Origin: Lacihabitans sp. CCS-44
GTDB taxonomy: Bacteria > Bacteroidota > Bacteroidia > Cytophagales > Spirosomataceae
Direction of reading: 5' to 3'
DNA: 64,000 bases
Assembly (NCBI RefSeq): GCF_024343735.1
Contig: NZ_RJUE01000004.1
Coordinates: forward strand, 62,001-126,000
Translations under genes and position numbers: made by a program
Notes under the pieces: generated by a model
What the model saw: the letters and a program-made list of their open reading frames with translations, nothing else
What the model was told of the DNA's origin: nothing
The model's database searches: none
Shown here: one piece after another, positions 33,399 through 43,170 of the stretch
How positions within the stretch are numbered: the first letter of the stretch is position 1
Layout of the letters: the number at the start of each line of letters is the position of its first letter

Positions 33399-35849
33399 TT
33401 ACTGATCCTTCTTCTTTTTTGTAATTATTATAGAAACTAAACCAATCAATATGAATGAAACTGAAGCGGCCAAGTCAATGAATTTACCCTTCTCTACCGA
33501 TTCAGGTCTAAATTCAAAGGTGATTTCATGCTTTCCACTAGGTATTTCCATACCTCTGAGTATGTAATTTACTTTTTGATGCGAGACTTCCGCACCATCT
33601 AAGAAAGATTTCCAGTCTTTGTTTCCTCTATAATAAATTTCAGAAAAAACAGCAAATTGATTTGCTTTGGTACTAACAGAATATATCAATTTGTTTGGAG
33701 CGTAGGAGATAAGTTTAATATTATCTTCAACGGATGGTGTATATATATTAGCTTTTAATCCTTGATTTGATTGAGTTACTGCCGTAGTTCTTGGGTTTAT
33801 TTTTTCTAAATAATTAAGTTCTTGATCGGCAGTCTCAATAACTTTTAAGGTGTCAATTAACCAAGCGTTTCCTAATACATCAGGGTTTTTTTGAACTATT
33901 GGTTGGTTTTGTTCATTATTACTAATCAAGTACTTAGTATTCAGCATATTCAAAATTTGAAAATTCAATTTTCCATCTTTTACCATCTGATAATCATAAA
34001 GTTCTTGTATTTTTTTTAGTTTAGCACCATGATATCCCCCAATTGATTTATGGAAATATGCATCTCTAGCATCTGACCAAAATGCTGTCGTTAGGTTTAG
34101 TACTCTATAATTTGGGTCCTTATCTTTCAATATTTCCAAATCTGCTGCAGAAGGTTCAATTACAACTTTTGCTTGTGATTTGTTCATAAAATCACTGTTG
34201 TTAAAATATCTTTTACCAACAGAAAATAGATCAAAAGTTATCAGTAGCAAAGTAATTATGCTGAAATAAGAGCTTGCAATTTTATTTTTTGTAAAGAAAA
34301 ATATACTGGTTAGCATAATAAATATTAAGATTATGCCACGTATTATGTCATTAAATGCCAAATCTGCCCTATCAGATTGAAGAGCCACTAATACTCTATT
34401 TGAGAATTCAGATCCAAGAGAACCAGACAACGAAGTCTTGAAACCTTGATCATTTGGTCCTGAAAAATTTACCAGAGAGTACCCAATGAACATCAACCCA
34501 ATTAAGATTGCAGCGGTATAAAGTGTTGGCCGCTTTATTTCATCCCAAGATTTTTTTTCTTCATTGAACAGATTTGAAAGGCAATTTGCAGCTCCCCATA
34601 CCAATAAGAAGTGGACTATTGTCAACGACATTGTGACAGCTCTAAACTTATTGTAGCCTGGTAAGAAATCAAAAATAAAATTATTAAAAATAGGCAGGTT
34701 TTTACCTAGAGCCAACAATAAAAAGAATACAGCGAGCCCCAATATTGTCCATCTAAATTGATCTTTTGAGAGAAATAATCCCAAAGTAAATAAGAAAAAA
34801 ATTAGGATACCAGAGTAGGCTGGTCCAGATGTAGAAGACTGCCCACCGAAATATAGTGGGAGTTGCTGTATGAATTGCTCCGACATACTCGGATCAACTC
34901 CTCCTGAAGTCAGTACTTTATACGTTTCCGATTTTTTAGTCAATGAACCCGCTGAACCTCCTCCCATTAAATTAGGAATAATTAGATTGAATGATTCATC
35001 TATTCCATAACTCCAACCAAAGGCATAATCTTTATCCAAACTATTTTCGCCAGAAGAAGAAGTTTTTAATTCTGAAATACCCCTTGTAGTTTCTTTGGAG
35101 TAAGTATATGCACTCCAAAGTCTTTGACCATTCATGCCAATGCCAATAAGTGCACTTATAAATAAAGCTAAAGCAACTTTATATATATCTTTTCCATTTT
35201 TGGCATTTATAAAATCAAATATCCGATATACTGAATATGCCAATAAAACAAAAAAGAAATAATAGGTGATCTGCAAATGATTTGCATACAATTCCAAAGC
35301 TAGAAATAGAGAGGTAACTATGGTTCCAGCCAAATACTTTTTGTTGAAAATTAGTATAAAACCTGCAAGTAAAGGAGGAGCATAGGCTAAAGCAACTATT
35401 TTTGCTAAATGTCCTGCTTCTGTGTATAGTAAATTGTATGTTCCCAATGCATATGCAATTGATGAAATAATTGATATGGCATTATTTTTATTTAAAGTTT
35501 TCATGAAAATGAAAAAACCAATCATTAATAGGAAAATTACATTCGCAGGAGCGGGGAGTAAATCATAAAAAAGCGGGCCGATCTTTGAAGACAAACTGTA
35601 AGGGTATCCTCCTGTAATCATAAAAGATGGCATACCCCCGAAAATCGAATTAGTCCACCAAGACCATGTTCCAGTTTTTTCGTGAAAATCTAAAAGTTCT
35701 TTAGAATTACCAATGTACATGTTTACATCATGCATTGATAAGACTTTGCCACTAAGTAGAGGGGTGAAATACAAAAAAATAATGAACAAAAATGATACAA
35801 GGGCTATTAGGTATGGTGTAATATTCTTCAGATTGAAATTACTTTTCAT
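33399..35849 (-). CDS. YfhO-family multi-pass membrane protein
   Basis: An 816-residue protein with about 12-14 transmembrane helices over the first 560 residues, a soluble C-terminal domain and one last helix before a Lys-rich end. The HDVNMYIGNSKELLDFHEKTG region, the WWTNSIFGGMPS motif and the AFWSDARDAYFHKSIGGYHGAK block are typical of Bacteroidota YfhO-like proteins, related by topology to GT-C glycosyltransferases. Such proteins may move sugars from lipid carriers to polymers or teichoic-acid-like acceptors. It is the first gene of the run 35.8 to 29.4 kb. Confidence 0.85.
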   Translation of the reverse strand: MKSNFNLKNITPYLIALVSFLFIIFLYFTPLLSGKVLSMHDVNMYIGNSKELLDFHEKTGTWSWWTNSIFGGMPSFMITGGYPYSLSSKIGPLFYDLLPAPANVIFLLMIGFFIFMKTLNKNNAISIISSIAYALGTYNLLYTEAGHLAKIVALAYAPPLLAGFILIFNKKYLAGTIVTSLFLALELYANHLQITYYFFFVLLAYSVYRIFDFINAKNGKDIYKVALALFISALIGIGMNGQRLWSAYTYSKETTRGISELKTSSSGENSLDKDYAFGWSYGIDESFNLIIPNLMGGGSAGSLTKKSETYKVLTSGGVDPSMSEQFIQQLPLYFGGQSSTSGPAYSGILIFFLFTLGLFLSKDQFRWTILGLAVFFLLLALGKNLPIFNNFIFDFLPGYNKFRAVTMSLTIVHFLLVWGAANCLSNLFNEEKKSWDEIKRPTLYTAAILIGLMFIGYSLVNFSGPNDQGFKTSLSGSLGSEFSNRVLVALQSDRADLAFNDIIRGIILIFIMLTSIFFFTKNKIASSYFSIITLLLITFDLFSVGKRYFNNSDFMNKSQAKVVIEPSAADLEILKDKDPNYRVLNLTTAFWSDARDAYFHKSIGGYHGAKLKKIQELYDYQMVKDGKLNFQILNMLNTKYLISNNEQNQPIVQKNPDVLGNAWLIDTLKVIETADQELNYLEKINPRTTAVTQSNQGLKANIYTPSVEDNIKLISYAPNKLIYSVSTKANQFAVFSEIYYRGNKDWKSFLDGAEVSHQKVNYILRGMEIPSGKHEITFEFRPESVEKGKFIDLAASVSFILIGLVSIIITKKKKDQ

Positions 35850-36023
35850 AAAGACTGATTTTAAATATTAGGATAGATGTTTTTTCAATATTTTGACACT
35901 AAAAATATGCCAAAGATAGCAAAATGTCTTCTTATTCACGATTTGTTCTTTAGGAATAGTTTTTTAGAGCTGGAATTAAAGTATTTGATGTAATTTTGTT
36001 CAAGAGTTTTTTTTATTTTAGCT

Positions 36024-36785
36024 ATGCCATTTATATCCATTATCACCATTACCTACAATGCTCAAGATTACCTAGAGCGAACTTTGAAGAGTATTAGAAA
36101 TCAGACGATTAATGATTTTGAATATCTTTTGATAGATGGTGGTTCAAAAGATGGAACAATGGAAATTGTTGAGAAAAATAAAGACCTATTCTCTGTTATA
36201 ATTTCAGAAAGAGATAAAGGACTTTATGATGCCATGAATAAAGGTTTGTCAAAAGCAAAAGGTGATTATGTGTGGTTTATGAATGCTGGAGATGAAATAG
36301 CAGAAACCGACGCAGTCGAAAAATTGAAGGTTTTGAGTAAAAAAAAAACAGATATTATTTATTCTGATACCATTTTAGTGAGTAATAAGGGTGATTTTGT
36401 TGGACTAAGATCTGACATTTTGCCACATAAAATACCTGAAAAGCTTACTTGGGAGGGATATAATAAGGGTATGTTGATTTGTCATCAGTCATTCATTGTA
36501 AGACGAAATTTGACACCAAAATACATCGAGAATAATCTGAGTGCTGATATTGATTGGGAAATAAAATGTTTAAAACAGGCAAATAGCACTGTAAAGTATC
36601 CAGGTATTTTAGCAAAATATTTAGAAGGAGGCACTTCTCATCAACAGCTTTTTAAATCTTGGAGAGACCGATATTTGGTGCTTAAAAGTCACTTTGGACT
36701 TTTGCCAAATATTTTGAATCACCTCAAAATCATCTTTAGAGCAGATATTTTTAATATTTTTAGGATATCAAAGTATATCAAATAA
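36024..36785 (+). CDS. family 2 glycosyltransferase (GT-A)
   Basis: A 253-residue GT2 enzyme with ISIITITYNAQDYLERTL, LLIDGGSKDGT (nucleotide-binding DGxSxDGT variant), ERDKGLYDAMNKG and VWFMNAGDE, the metal-binding DxD replaced by a NAGDE-type motif as in WcaA-like sugar transferases. A run of ten A residues (36339-36348) lies in the SKKKT codons. It runs opposite to its neighbours, and its 3' end overlaps the convergent bshB1 by 18 bases. Confidence 0.9.
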   Translation: MPFISIITITYNAQDYLERTLKSIRNQTINDFEYLLIDGGSKDGTMEIVEKNKDLFSVIISERDKGLYDAMNKGLSKAKGDYVWFMNAGDEIAETDAVEKLKVLSKKKTDIIYSDTILVSNKGDFVGLRSDILPHKIPEKLTWEGYNKGMLICHQSFIVRRNLTPKYIENNLSADIDWEIKCLKQANSTVKYPGILAKYLEGGTSHQQLFKSWRDRYLVLKSHFGLLPNILNHLKIIFRADIFNIFRISKYIK

Positions 36786-37487
36786 ATTGTTTACAGCTAT
36801 AGTTTTTGTCTTTGTAAAACCTTCTCCATATTTAGCTCCAATCTTGTGCCCCATTTCTCTTGACCTCGCTTCTATGAAATCTATAAACTCAGCAGATGAG
36901 ATATAACTAGCAGGCTCAGGGGAGTTTGGGTCAAAAAATTGACTTTTAAAAGCTTTTATTGATGCTACTTTGGTCTCCCAATATCCAGAAATATCTACTA
37001 CAAAATCAGGTTCAATATACCTGTCTTGAATATAATGAAATACGTTTTTGGGTCTCCAAGCTGATTGTTCTTCACCGTTTTGATCAAATGTTTTTATCAT
37101 TCTTAGCCCGCTATAAAAACAAGCATCGATTGCTAACTGTGCAGCTCTGCCATGATCTGGGTGGCGATCTTCGACAGCATTTGCTAGTATTATTTCAGGC
37201 TGATATTTCCTTATGGCTTTGATTAATTCCAATTGGTGTTCTTCATCGTTCTTGAAAAAACCATCCCTTAATCCTAAATTTTCTCTTGCACAAAGAGTCA
37301 GAATATTTTTAGAGTCATTAGCTTCTTTGAGTCTTATTTCTGCAGTGCCTCTTGTACCTAACTCACCAGCAGTAAAATCAACAATCGCTACTTTTCTGCC
37401 TAATTCTATGTGCTTGAGGATTGTCCCAGAGCAACTTAGCTCTGCGTCATCTGGATGTACAGCAAATACTAATATATCAACTTTCAT
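36768..37487 (-). CDS. bshB1: bacillithiol biosynthesis deacetylase BshB1
   Basis: A 239-residue LmbE/PIG-L zinc hydrolase with AVHPDDAE (His11, Asp13, Asp14) and RHPDH (His109, Asp111, His112). The DFTAGELGTRGT block and PKNVFHYIQD are the BshB1 signature. It removes the acetyl group from GlcNAc-malate to give GlcN-malate, the second step toward bacillithiol, the thiol cofactor used in place of glutathione. bshA and bshC are not in the window. It overlaps the M23 peptidase gene by one base on the same strand. Confidence 0.92.
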   Translation of the reverse strand: MKVDILVFAVHPDDAELSCSGTILKHIELGRKVAIVDFTAGELGTRGTAEIRLKEANDSKNILTLCARENLGLRDGFFKNDEEHQLELIKAIRKYQPEIILANAVEDRHPDHGRAAQLAIDACFYSGLRMIKTFDQNGEEQSAWRPKNVFHYIQDRYIEPDFVVDISGYWETKVASIKAFKSQFFDPNSPEPASYISSAEFIDFIEARSREMGHKIGAKYGEGFTKTKTIAVNNLFDIL

Positions 37488-38707
37488 TATTTCACTCTCA
37501 ATTTTAGGCCAACAAACAGTTTTTTGTAGGCACTTATTTTGTTTAATCTACAGATTTCACCAACTGAGGAGTGAAATTTTCGTGCTATTTCAGTTAAATT
37601 ATCTCCATGCCTAACAGTATACCATACTTTCTTCTCAACTTTTACAGGCACTTCTTCCTCTTCTTCTATTTCTTCTTCTATGTCTTCTGCCGTACCGCTG
37701 CTTTGTATAGAAGTGGGCTCAGCAATAATATTTGTTGGCCTAGAAGAGCCACCTCTTAGGTAATCAAATATTTTGGGAGATAATACAAATTCTGAACTTC
37801 TAAGTTCCATCGGATTGGATCTGAAATTGTAGATATTTTCTGGATCAAATTGATTGCCTTCAAATCTTGTTTCATAGTGTAAATGAGAACCTGAACTCCT
37901 CCCCGTGTTTCCTCCTTTACCAATTTCCTCTCCCGCTTTTATGAAAGTTCCCGGCTCATAATTAAATTTTGACAAATGACCGTAAAGAGTTTCTATTCCA
38001 TTATAATGTCTCAGGATAATTGTTCTGCCATAGCCCGAGTGTACACCTGATATTCTAACTACACCGTCAAAAGGAGCATATACTTTATCTCCAGTTTCTA
38101 AGTCTAAGTCGGTACCTTTATGCCACCTTCTATTTCTCCAACCAAAATGCGAAGTAACCAAGCTTTTATCTAATACAGGAGCCCAATTACGTCCTTCGCT
38201 TACATTATATAAGGTAATGGGTACTAGCTCCTCAAAGCCCTTTGGGTCAATTCCATAAGGATCGAGCGTTTTGGTATCCCAAACAGAATAATAGGATGCA
38301 ATTTCTACCATCTTGTCAGCACCTTGAAACTGAGCGTCTTCTTCTATTTCCACAACTAAAAGCTCACCCTCGTCAATGCTTGAAGTGTCTTCATGAACGA
38401 TTTGATTTAATTCTCTCAATGGTTCTGTTTTGATGCCCTCAAGACCTTTTGAAGATGCATTTTCAGTATTCGGTACTTTGTTACTGTTGTTGTTTTCGTA
38501 TTGATTTGAGAAACGAAGTTTAGGTTCATCTTCAAATGTAAAATCAAATTCATCATTTGTTTTTTCCTTTCCGTCTTTTGGAGTAATGGTGGATTTGGAA
38601 TTTTTGGGAATTTTTGGAGCATTTAATATTTTCCCTTTTTCTTTTTGAGCAACGGCTGAAAACGTAAATAATACACAAAGAAAAAAAATGCTTATAGGTA
38701 ACTTCAT
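37487..38707 (-). CDS. M23 peptidoglycan endopeptidase with C-terminal LysM
   Basis: A 406-residue exported protein. After a signal peptide (about 20 residues) come a low-complexity polar region and a catalytic M23 domain with FGWRNRRWHKGTD (zinc ligands His196, Asp200) and SGSHLHYE (His277). An acidic Glu-rich linker leads into a C-terminal LysM domain (about 357-406; VRHGDNLTEIARKF). All zinc-binding residues are present, so it is likely an active DD-endopeptidase, possibly acting near the polysaccharide export apparatus. It is upstream of bshB1 and overlaps it by one base. Confidence 0.92.
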   Translation of the reverse strand: MKLPISIFFLCVLFTFSAVAQKEKGKILNAPKIPKNSKSTITPKDGKEKTNDEFDFTFEDEPKLRFSNQYENNNSNKVPNTENASSKGLEGIKTEPLRELNQIVHEDTSSIDEGELLVVEIEEDAQFQGADKMVEIASYYSVWDTKTLDPYGIDPKGFEELVPITLYNVSEGRNWAPVLDKSLVTSHFGWRNRRWHKGTDLDLETGDKVYAPFDGVVRISGVHSGYGRTIILRHYNGIETLYGHLSKFNYEPGTFIKAGEEIGKGGNTGRSSGSHLHYETRFEGNQFDPENIYNFRSNPMELRSSEFVLSPKIFDYLRGGSSRPTNIIAEPTSIQSSGTAEDIEEEIEEEEEVPVKVEKKVWYTVRHGDNLTEIARKFHSSVGEICRLNKISAYKKLFVGLKLRVK

Positions 38708-38799
38708 AATAATCTTTTTAAAAATAAAACTTTGAAATCATTAGATTATAACTGTTTTGATAAAAAAAAATTGTCATTCCAGTTTAATCATGACTTTAT

Positions 38800-39933
38800 T
38801 TAAACAACTTCATTAAAAATGGATTCAATTTTCTTTATTGAAATTTCGAAGCTGTAGTTAGTTAAAACCTTACTTTTTGATTTTTCTCCAAGAGATTTTA
38901 TCATTTGTTGGTCAAGACTAATTATTTGATTTACCATTTGCTGAACATCTAAATATTCAACTTTAAAGCCACAGCTTTCGTCAATAAATTCGTCAACACC
39001 GCCTGTATTTTTAAAGCCCAAAATAGGTTTTTCACACAATGCCGCTTCTAATACCACTAGAGGAAAAGGGTCTTCTCTGGAACTAACCAGAAAAATGTCG
39101 CAACTATCAATAATTTCAACGGCTTCACTTGTTGGGCTTATCCATTTAATCTCATTTTTTATGCCAAGTTTTGTTGCATCATAGTCTAGTTGAAAGAAAA
39201 GATCTCCTTCACTTTTAATTCCAATCCAAACAAAGCCAAATTTTTTACTCTTTTTTAAAGTAGCAGAAGCAATCTGTAGAAAAATATCCGGAGCCTTTCT
39301 CCAATCGGCATTTCCACATGCACAAATCCATATTTTATCAAAACCTAGCCCATATTTTTCTTTTATAGCTACTTTATCGGTATTCTTTGAAGTTTCGATT
39401 ACTTGCCTATTCTCCACAAATGAATGGACAACTCGTATATTTTTTGAATTTCTAAATTCTTGCAAATTATCTGCTACTGCTTGAGAGCATGCGATAATCT
39501 TGTTCGAGTAATTAAATAGATTATCGAGGGAGTTTGGAGAGCCATACTGAGCTATAGAATATTGCAACTCATGAATATGGCTCACAATTGGAGCTTCGAA
39601 TGTTTTTGAAAGTTCTGGCAATAAGTCAACACTTGCAATGGTATTAATGTAAATCAAGTCAATGGTGTGTCCTATTCGTATTTCTTGTATTACATTCTGT
39701 CGTTTCTTAAAAAAAGATTTTCTATGTGAAGAGGAATTAACATTAAAATAATATACTTGAAACAGATCATTAAATTCTTCTTTTAGACTTCCCCAATCGT
39801 TTATCGCTAAAAGTATAATTTCTATACCATTTTGCTTAAAATACTTCATAATGCTCAATAAATAGAGCTGTGCACCAGCTCTATTGGTGTCATGACTAAC
39901 AAAAAGTATTTTTTTTATTTTCTTCAAAATCAA
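38800..39933 (-). CDS. family 4 glycosyltransferase (GT-B)
   Basis: A 377-residue GT-B enzyme: FVSHDTNRAGAQLYLLSIM (N-terminal acceptor domain with glycine-rich loop), AVADNLQEFRNS, then the C-terminal donor domain with ACGNADWRKAPDIFLQIA and LVSSREDPFPLVVLEAALC, the EX7E region (E-DPFPLVVLE). It is coupled by a four-base overlap to the upstream DegT aminotransferase gene. A 92-base AT-rich gap separates it from the M23 gene. Confidence 0.88.
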   Translation of the reverse strand: MILKKIKKILFVSHDTNRAGAQLYLLSIMKYFKQNGIEIILLAINDWGSLKEEFNDLFQVYYFNVNSSSHRKSFFKKRQNVIQEIRIGHTIDLIYINTIASVDLLPELSKTFEAPIVSHIHELQYSIAQYGSPNSLDNLFNYSNKIIACSQAVADNLQEFRNSKNIRVVHSFVENRQVIETSKNTDKVAIKEKYGLGFDKIWICACGNADWRKAPDIFLQIASATLKKSKKFGFVWIGIKSEGDLFFQLDYDATKLGIKNEIKWISPTSEAVEIIDSCDIFLVSSREDPFPLVVLEAALCEKPILGFKNTGGVDEFIDESCGFKVEYLDVQQMVNQIISLDQQMIKSLGEKSKSKVLTNYSFEISIKKIESIFNEVV

Positions 39934-41012
39934 AAAATTGAGTTTATGATTTTACAAATTTTTTCAACTATTTGATGTTCCAAATCTGGATAGAGTGGGA
40001 GTGAGAGTACCCTGCAAGAAATATCCTCACTTATTGGGCAGCTTTGATATTCAGCCAAATATTGAAGTTTATTGAGCGATGGATAAAAATATCGTCTTGG
40101 GTAAATATTTTCTTTGTTTAGGGCCTCTATAATTTTAGAGGTAATTTCTGAACTCTCTAATACTATTGGATAGTATGCAAAATTATAAACCAAATTCTGA
40201 TGTTTTTCGGTCGGCTTGTAGAGATGTTTCCAGTTGAGTAAGCCATCATAGATTCTGAAAATTCTTTCTCTGCCAGATATTATATTTGAGAGATGGTTGA
40301 GATTACATAGTCCCATTGCAGCATGGAACTCAGAATTCTTTCCATTTATGCCAGCTATATAATAATTGTCTAAAATATGGCCAAAACTCCTAAGTAATTT
40401 TACTTTTTCATGGATTTCTTTGGTGTGGCATACAATTGAACCTCCTTCTACTGTATGAAAAACTTTTGTAGAATGAAAACTACAAGTTGATATATCACCA
40501 TATTCCAAAAGTGATTTACCCATATATTTGACTCCAAATGCATGAGCTGCATCATAAATCACTTTCAAATTGTATTTTTTTGCAATTTTATCTATTTTTT
40601 CAACATCACAAGGGTTTCCATAAACATGTGTAGCTAAAATTGCTGAGGTATTTTTAGTTATTGATGCTTCTATTAAATCTGCATTGATATTTAAATCATG
40701 GGCATTTATATCCACAAAAACTGGTTGAAGATTTTCCCAAATTATAGAAGTGGTAGTGGCACAGTAAGAAAATGGCGTTGTGATGATTTCACCTTTTAAT
40801 TCTAACGCTTTTATAGCAATCTGCAGTGCTATTGTGCCATTTCCAAGAAAAGAGAAGTATTCTGTATTCAGGTATTTAGAAATCTTTCCTTCAAGATCAA
40901 CTACTAATGGTCCATTATTTGTAAGCCAGCTAGCTTCCCAAATCTCTGAAAGATATACTTGATATTCTTCCTTAGGGGGTAAAAATGATTTTGTAACGTT
41001 TATCCTTTCCAA
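39930..41012 (-). CDS. DegT/DnrJ/EryC1/StrS sugar aminotransferase
   Basis: A 360-residue PLP-dependent enzyme. LGNGTIALQIAIKAL is the PLP-phosphate region, EDAAHAFG-like VIYDAAHAFGVKY the cofactor-binding Asp, and SFHSTKVFHTVEGG contains the Schiff-base Lys. These enzymes transfer an amino group to a keto-nucleotide-sugar, suggesting an amino sugar in the exported glycan. No matching dehydratase is evident in the window. It lies between Wzt and a GT4 gene on the same strand, coupled to the GT4 by ATGA. Confidence 0.9.
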   Translation of the reverse strand: MERINVTKSFLPPKEEYQVYLSEIWEASWLTNNGPLVVDLEGKISKYLNTEYFSFLGNGTIALQIAIKALELKGEIITTPFSYCATTTSIIWENLQPVFVDINAHDLNINADLIEASITKNTSAILATHVYGNPCDVEKIDKIAKKYNLKVIYDAAHAFGVKYMGKSLLEYGDISTCSFHSTKVFHTVEGGSIVCHTKEIHEKVKLLRSFGHILDNYYIAGINGKNSEFHAAMGLCNLNHLSNIISGRERIFRIYDGLLNWKHLYKPTEKHQNLVYNFAYYPIVLESSEITSKIIEALNKENIYPRRYFYPSLNKLQYLAEYQSCPISEDISCRVLSLPLYPDLEHQIVEKICKIINSIF

Positions 41013-41065
41013 ACCTTTTCGATTTTTTTACAATACTAGCCTAAAATTCAAATGTAAAATATGAT

Positions 41066-42307
41066 TTATAGCAATTCTTTCTGGACAGAATTTACGGAAA
41101 TCATTTTTGGCCTAACCGCTCCTGGCCATTTTCCATACCAATCCGTACCCTCTCTGTAATCTAAGATATCAAATGCCAAGGCATCTTCAAAGAAAAATAC
41201 TGGAGCCAATCTATCCTTTACAATCATTGCTGAAATATAATAAGACCCATCATTTAGGAAATCTCCAGGAATATCACACTCAACTCTAACAATTCCTTGT
41301 TGATAAAATTTAGCATCATCTCCGATATTAAATATGCACTCTCCAGTCATACTGTACAGGAAAATACTCACATTAAGTTCTGCATTATCCATCATATTCC
41401 AATACTCAAATACCATTTTTAGAGGTGTGCGTGTATCGAAGTTATCTGTAAGTATTTCTTGATTTGGCGTCAGACTTATCGTTTTTATTCTAACTTGGTC
41501 GTTGCCAGGTGCTTCATCAGGTGTAGCCCAATTTTGTTTTAACTGAAATTTTGAAACAGTTTTAACATATTCGTTGACAACTTCGTCAATTTTTCCTGAC
41601 TTTATTAATTCTCCGTTTCTTAAGTAGGCACCTTTGTTGCAAAGCCCTTGAACAGCGGTGAGATTGTGGCTAACAAAAATCAAAGTTCTACCACTGTTAG
41701 ATACATCTCTCATTTTGCCAATACTTTTCTTTTGGAAGTCAGCATCACCCACAGCCAATACTTCGTCTACTACCAATATCTCAGGTTCTAAGTGTGCTGC
41801 TATGGCGAAGCCTAACCTTACGTACATTCCTGACGAATAGCGTTTTACAGGAGTATCTATGAATTTACTAATTCCCGCAAAATCCACAATCGCGTCAAAA
41901 TGCTTTACTATTTCAGATTTTTGCATACCTAAAATAGCTCCGTTTAAGAATATATTCTCTCTTCCTGTTAACTCTGGATGAAAACCTGTACCTACTTCTA
42001 ATAAGCTTGCCATTCTACCTTTAACCTTTACTATTCCATTGGTAGGTTCTGTAATTTGGCTCAAAACCTTCAGCAAAGTTGATTTTCCTGCACCATTAGC
42101 TCCAACTAAACCAAGTCTATCGCCTTGTTTCACTTCTAGATTAATGTCTTTTAATGCCCAAAAATCTTCTTTTTTATTGTGGTTTTTTGAAGGCTTAAAT
42201 ATTGAGTTAGACCAACGAGTAACTGTGTCTCTCAAATCATCTGTTGAGTTTCCCTTTTGGTTGAGTTGATACCTCTTCGAAACATTTTCTATGCTAAGTA
42301 CGGTCAT
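41066..42307 (-). CDS. polysaccharide ABC exporter ATPase (Wzt) with C-terminal glycan-binding domain
   Basis: A 413-residue protein. The nucleotide-binding domain has GANGAGKST (Walker A), VKRYSSGMYVRLGFA (ABC signature) and PEILVVDEVLAVGD (Walker B). From about residue 255 there is an extra beta-sandwich domain of the Wzt_C type, which in O-antigen systems recognises the terminal modification of the finished chain. The matching permease is immediately upstream. The C-terminal domain implies that the exported polymer carries a capping or recognised end structure. Confidence 0.93.
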   Translation of the reverse strand: MTVLSIENVSKRYQLNQKGNSTDDLRDTVTRWSNSIFKPSKNHNKKEDFWALKDINLEVKQGDRLGLVGANGAGKSTLLKVLSQITEPTNGIVKVKGRMASLLEVGTGFHPELTGRENIFLNGAILGMQKSEIVKHFDAIVDFAGISKFIDTPVKRYSSGMYVRLGFAIAAHLEPEILVVDEVLAVGDADFQKKSIGKMRDVSNSGRTLIFVSHNLTAVQGLCNKGAYLRNGELIKSGKIDEVVNEYVKTVSKFQLKQNWATPDEAPGNDQVRIKTISLTPNQEILTDNFDTRTPLKMVFEYWNMMDNAELNVSIFLYSMTGECIFNIGDDAKFYQQGIVRVECDIPGDFLNDGSYYISAMIVKDRLAPVFFFEDALAFDILDYREGTDWYGKWPGAVRPKMISVNSVQKELL

Positions 42308-42320
42308 TTATTAAATCGAA

Positions 42321-43160
42321 TTAAATATGGTCAACAAAAGAGTTTTCGTGTTTTCTGAAAAATCTGATTGAATAGAAAAAAGTAAAGATTATGAATAAAA
42401 TCAATGGAATAAAACTGTCCCAATTAAAATTTGCAAAATCATCAAGCATACACCATCTGAGTGCATCTATACATCCTGTTACCGGATTAAGCACGAAAAG
42501 TTTGTAATACCATGCATGATCTGTTGATTTTACACTTTCTGTCAAATAACCAACAGGAGAAATAAAATATCCAAATTGAATAACGAAAGGTATGATTTGA
42601 CCAATATCTCTAAATTTTACATTTAAAACTGCGGAAATCAAACCAATACCAAACGCAGCCATAAAAGTAAGCAGAATAAAAAATGGAACTAGAAATAGCT
42701 TCCAATCTGGTAAAAATTGATACCAAATACATATAATAAAGAATAAAAAAATAGATATTAGAACATCTACAAGTCCTAGGAAAATAGTAGATAGTGGGAT
42801 TATAAGCCTAGGGAAGTATACTTTAGAGACTAGGTTTGAGTTTAAGACAATGCTCTGACTCAATGCTTGCAAGGACTGCGAAAAAAACAACCAAATAATT
42901 ACTCCGGGGGCTACCACTAGTGTAAATGGAATAGCTGTATTTGTATCTAACTTTCCTATTTTTCCAAAAGCAAAAGCCATCACTATCATGGTTATTAAGG
43001 GTCTGATAACACTCCAGCCAATACCCAAAACAGTTTGTTTGTATTTAACCAATATATCTCTTTTGGCTAAAATCCAAAAAAGCTCTTTAAAGTCCCAAAT
43101 TTCATTAAGGTAGTCGGTTATGGATTTTTTTGCAGTAATTATTCGCTCCTTTGAATTCAT
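42321..43160 (-). CDS. polysaccharide ABC exporter permease (Wzm)
   Basis: A 279-residue ABC-2 family permease with six transmembrane helices, DIWNFKELFWILAKRDILVKYKQT-type amphipathic N-terminus and the LLTFMAAFGIGLI and DIGQIIPFVIQFG helix blocks of O-antigen/capsule exporters. With Wzt it pumps lipid-linked polymer across the inner membrane. It lies 13 bases before wzt and 10 after the Wzz-like gene. Confidence 0.92.
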   Translation of the reverse strand: MNSKERIITAKKSITDYLNEIWDFKELFWILAKRDILVKYKQTVLGIGWSVIRPLITMIVMAFAFGKIGKLDTNTAIPFTLVVAPGVIIWLFFSQSLQALSQSIVLNSNLVSKVYFPRLIIPLSTIFLGLVDVLISIFLFFIICIWYQFLPDWKLFLVPFFILLTFMAAFGIGLISAVLNVKFRDIGQIIPFVIQFGYFISPVGYLTESVKSTDHAWYYKLFVLNPVTGCIDALRWCMLDDFANFNWDSFIPLILFIIFTFFYSIRFFRKHENSFVDHI

Positions 43161-43170
43161 ATAATAATTT

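Noticed and set aside
36339-36348. A10 run in the family 2 glycosyltransferase as a programmed slippage site
   Set aside because: Runs of A are expected in AT-rich DNA with Lys codons; nothing downstream suggests an alternative frame product.
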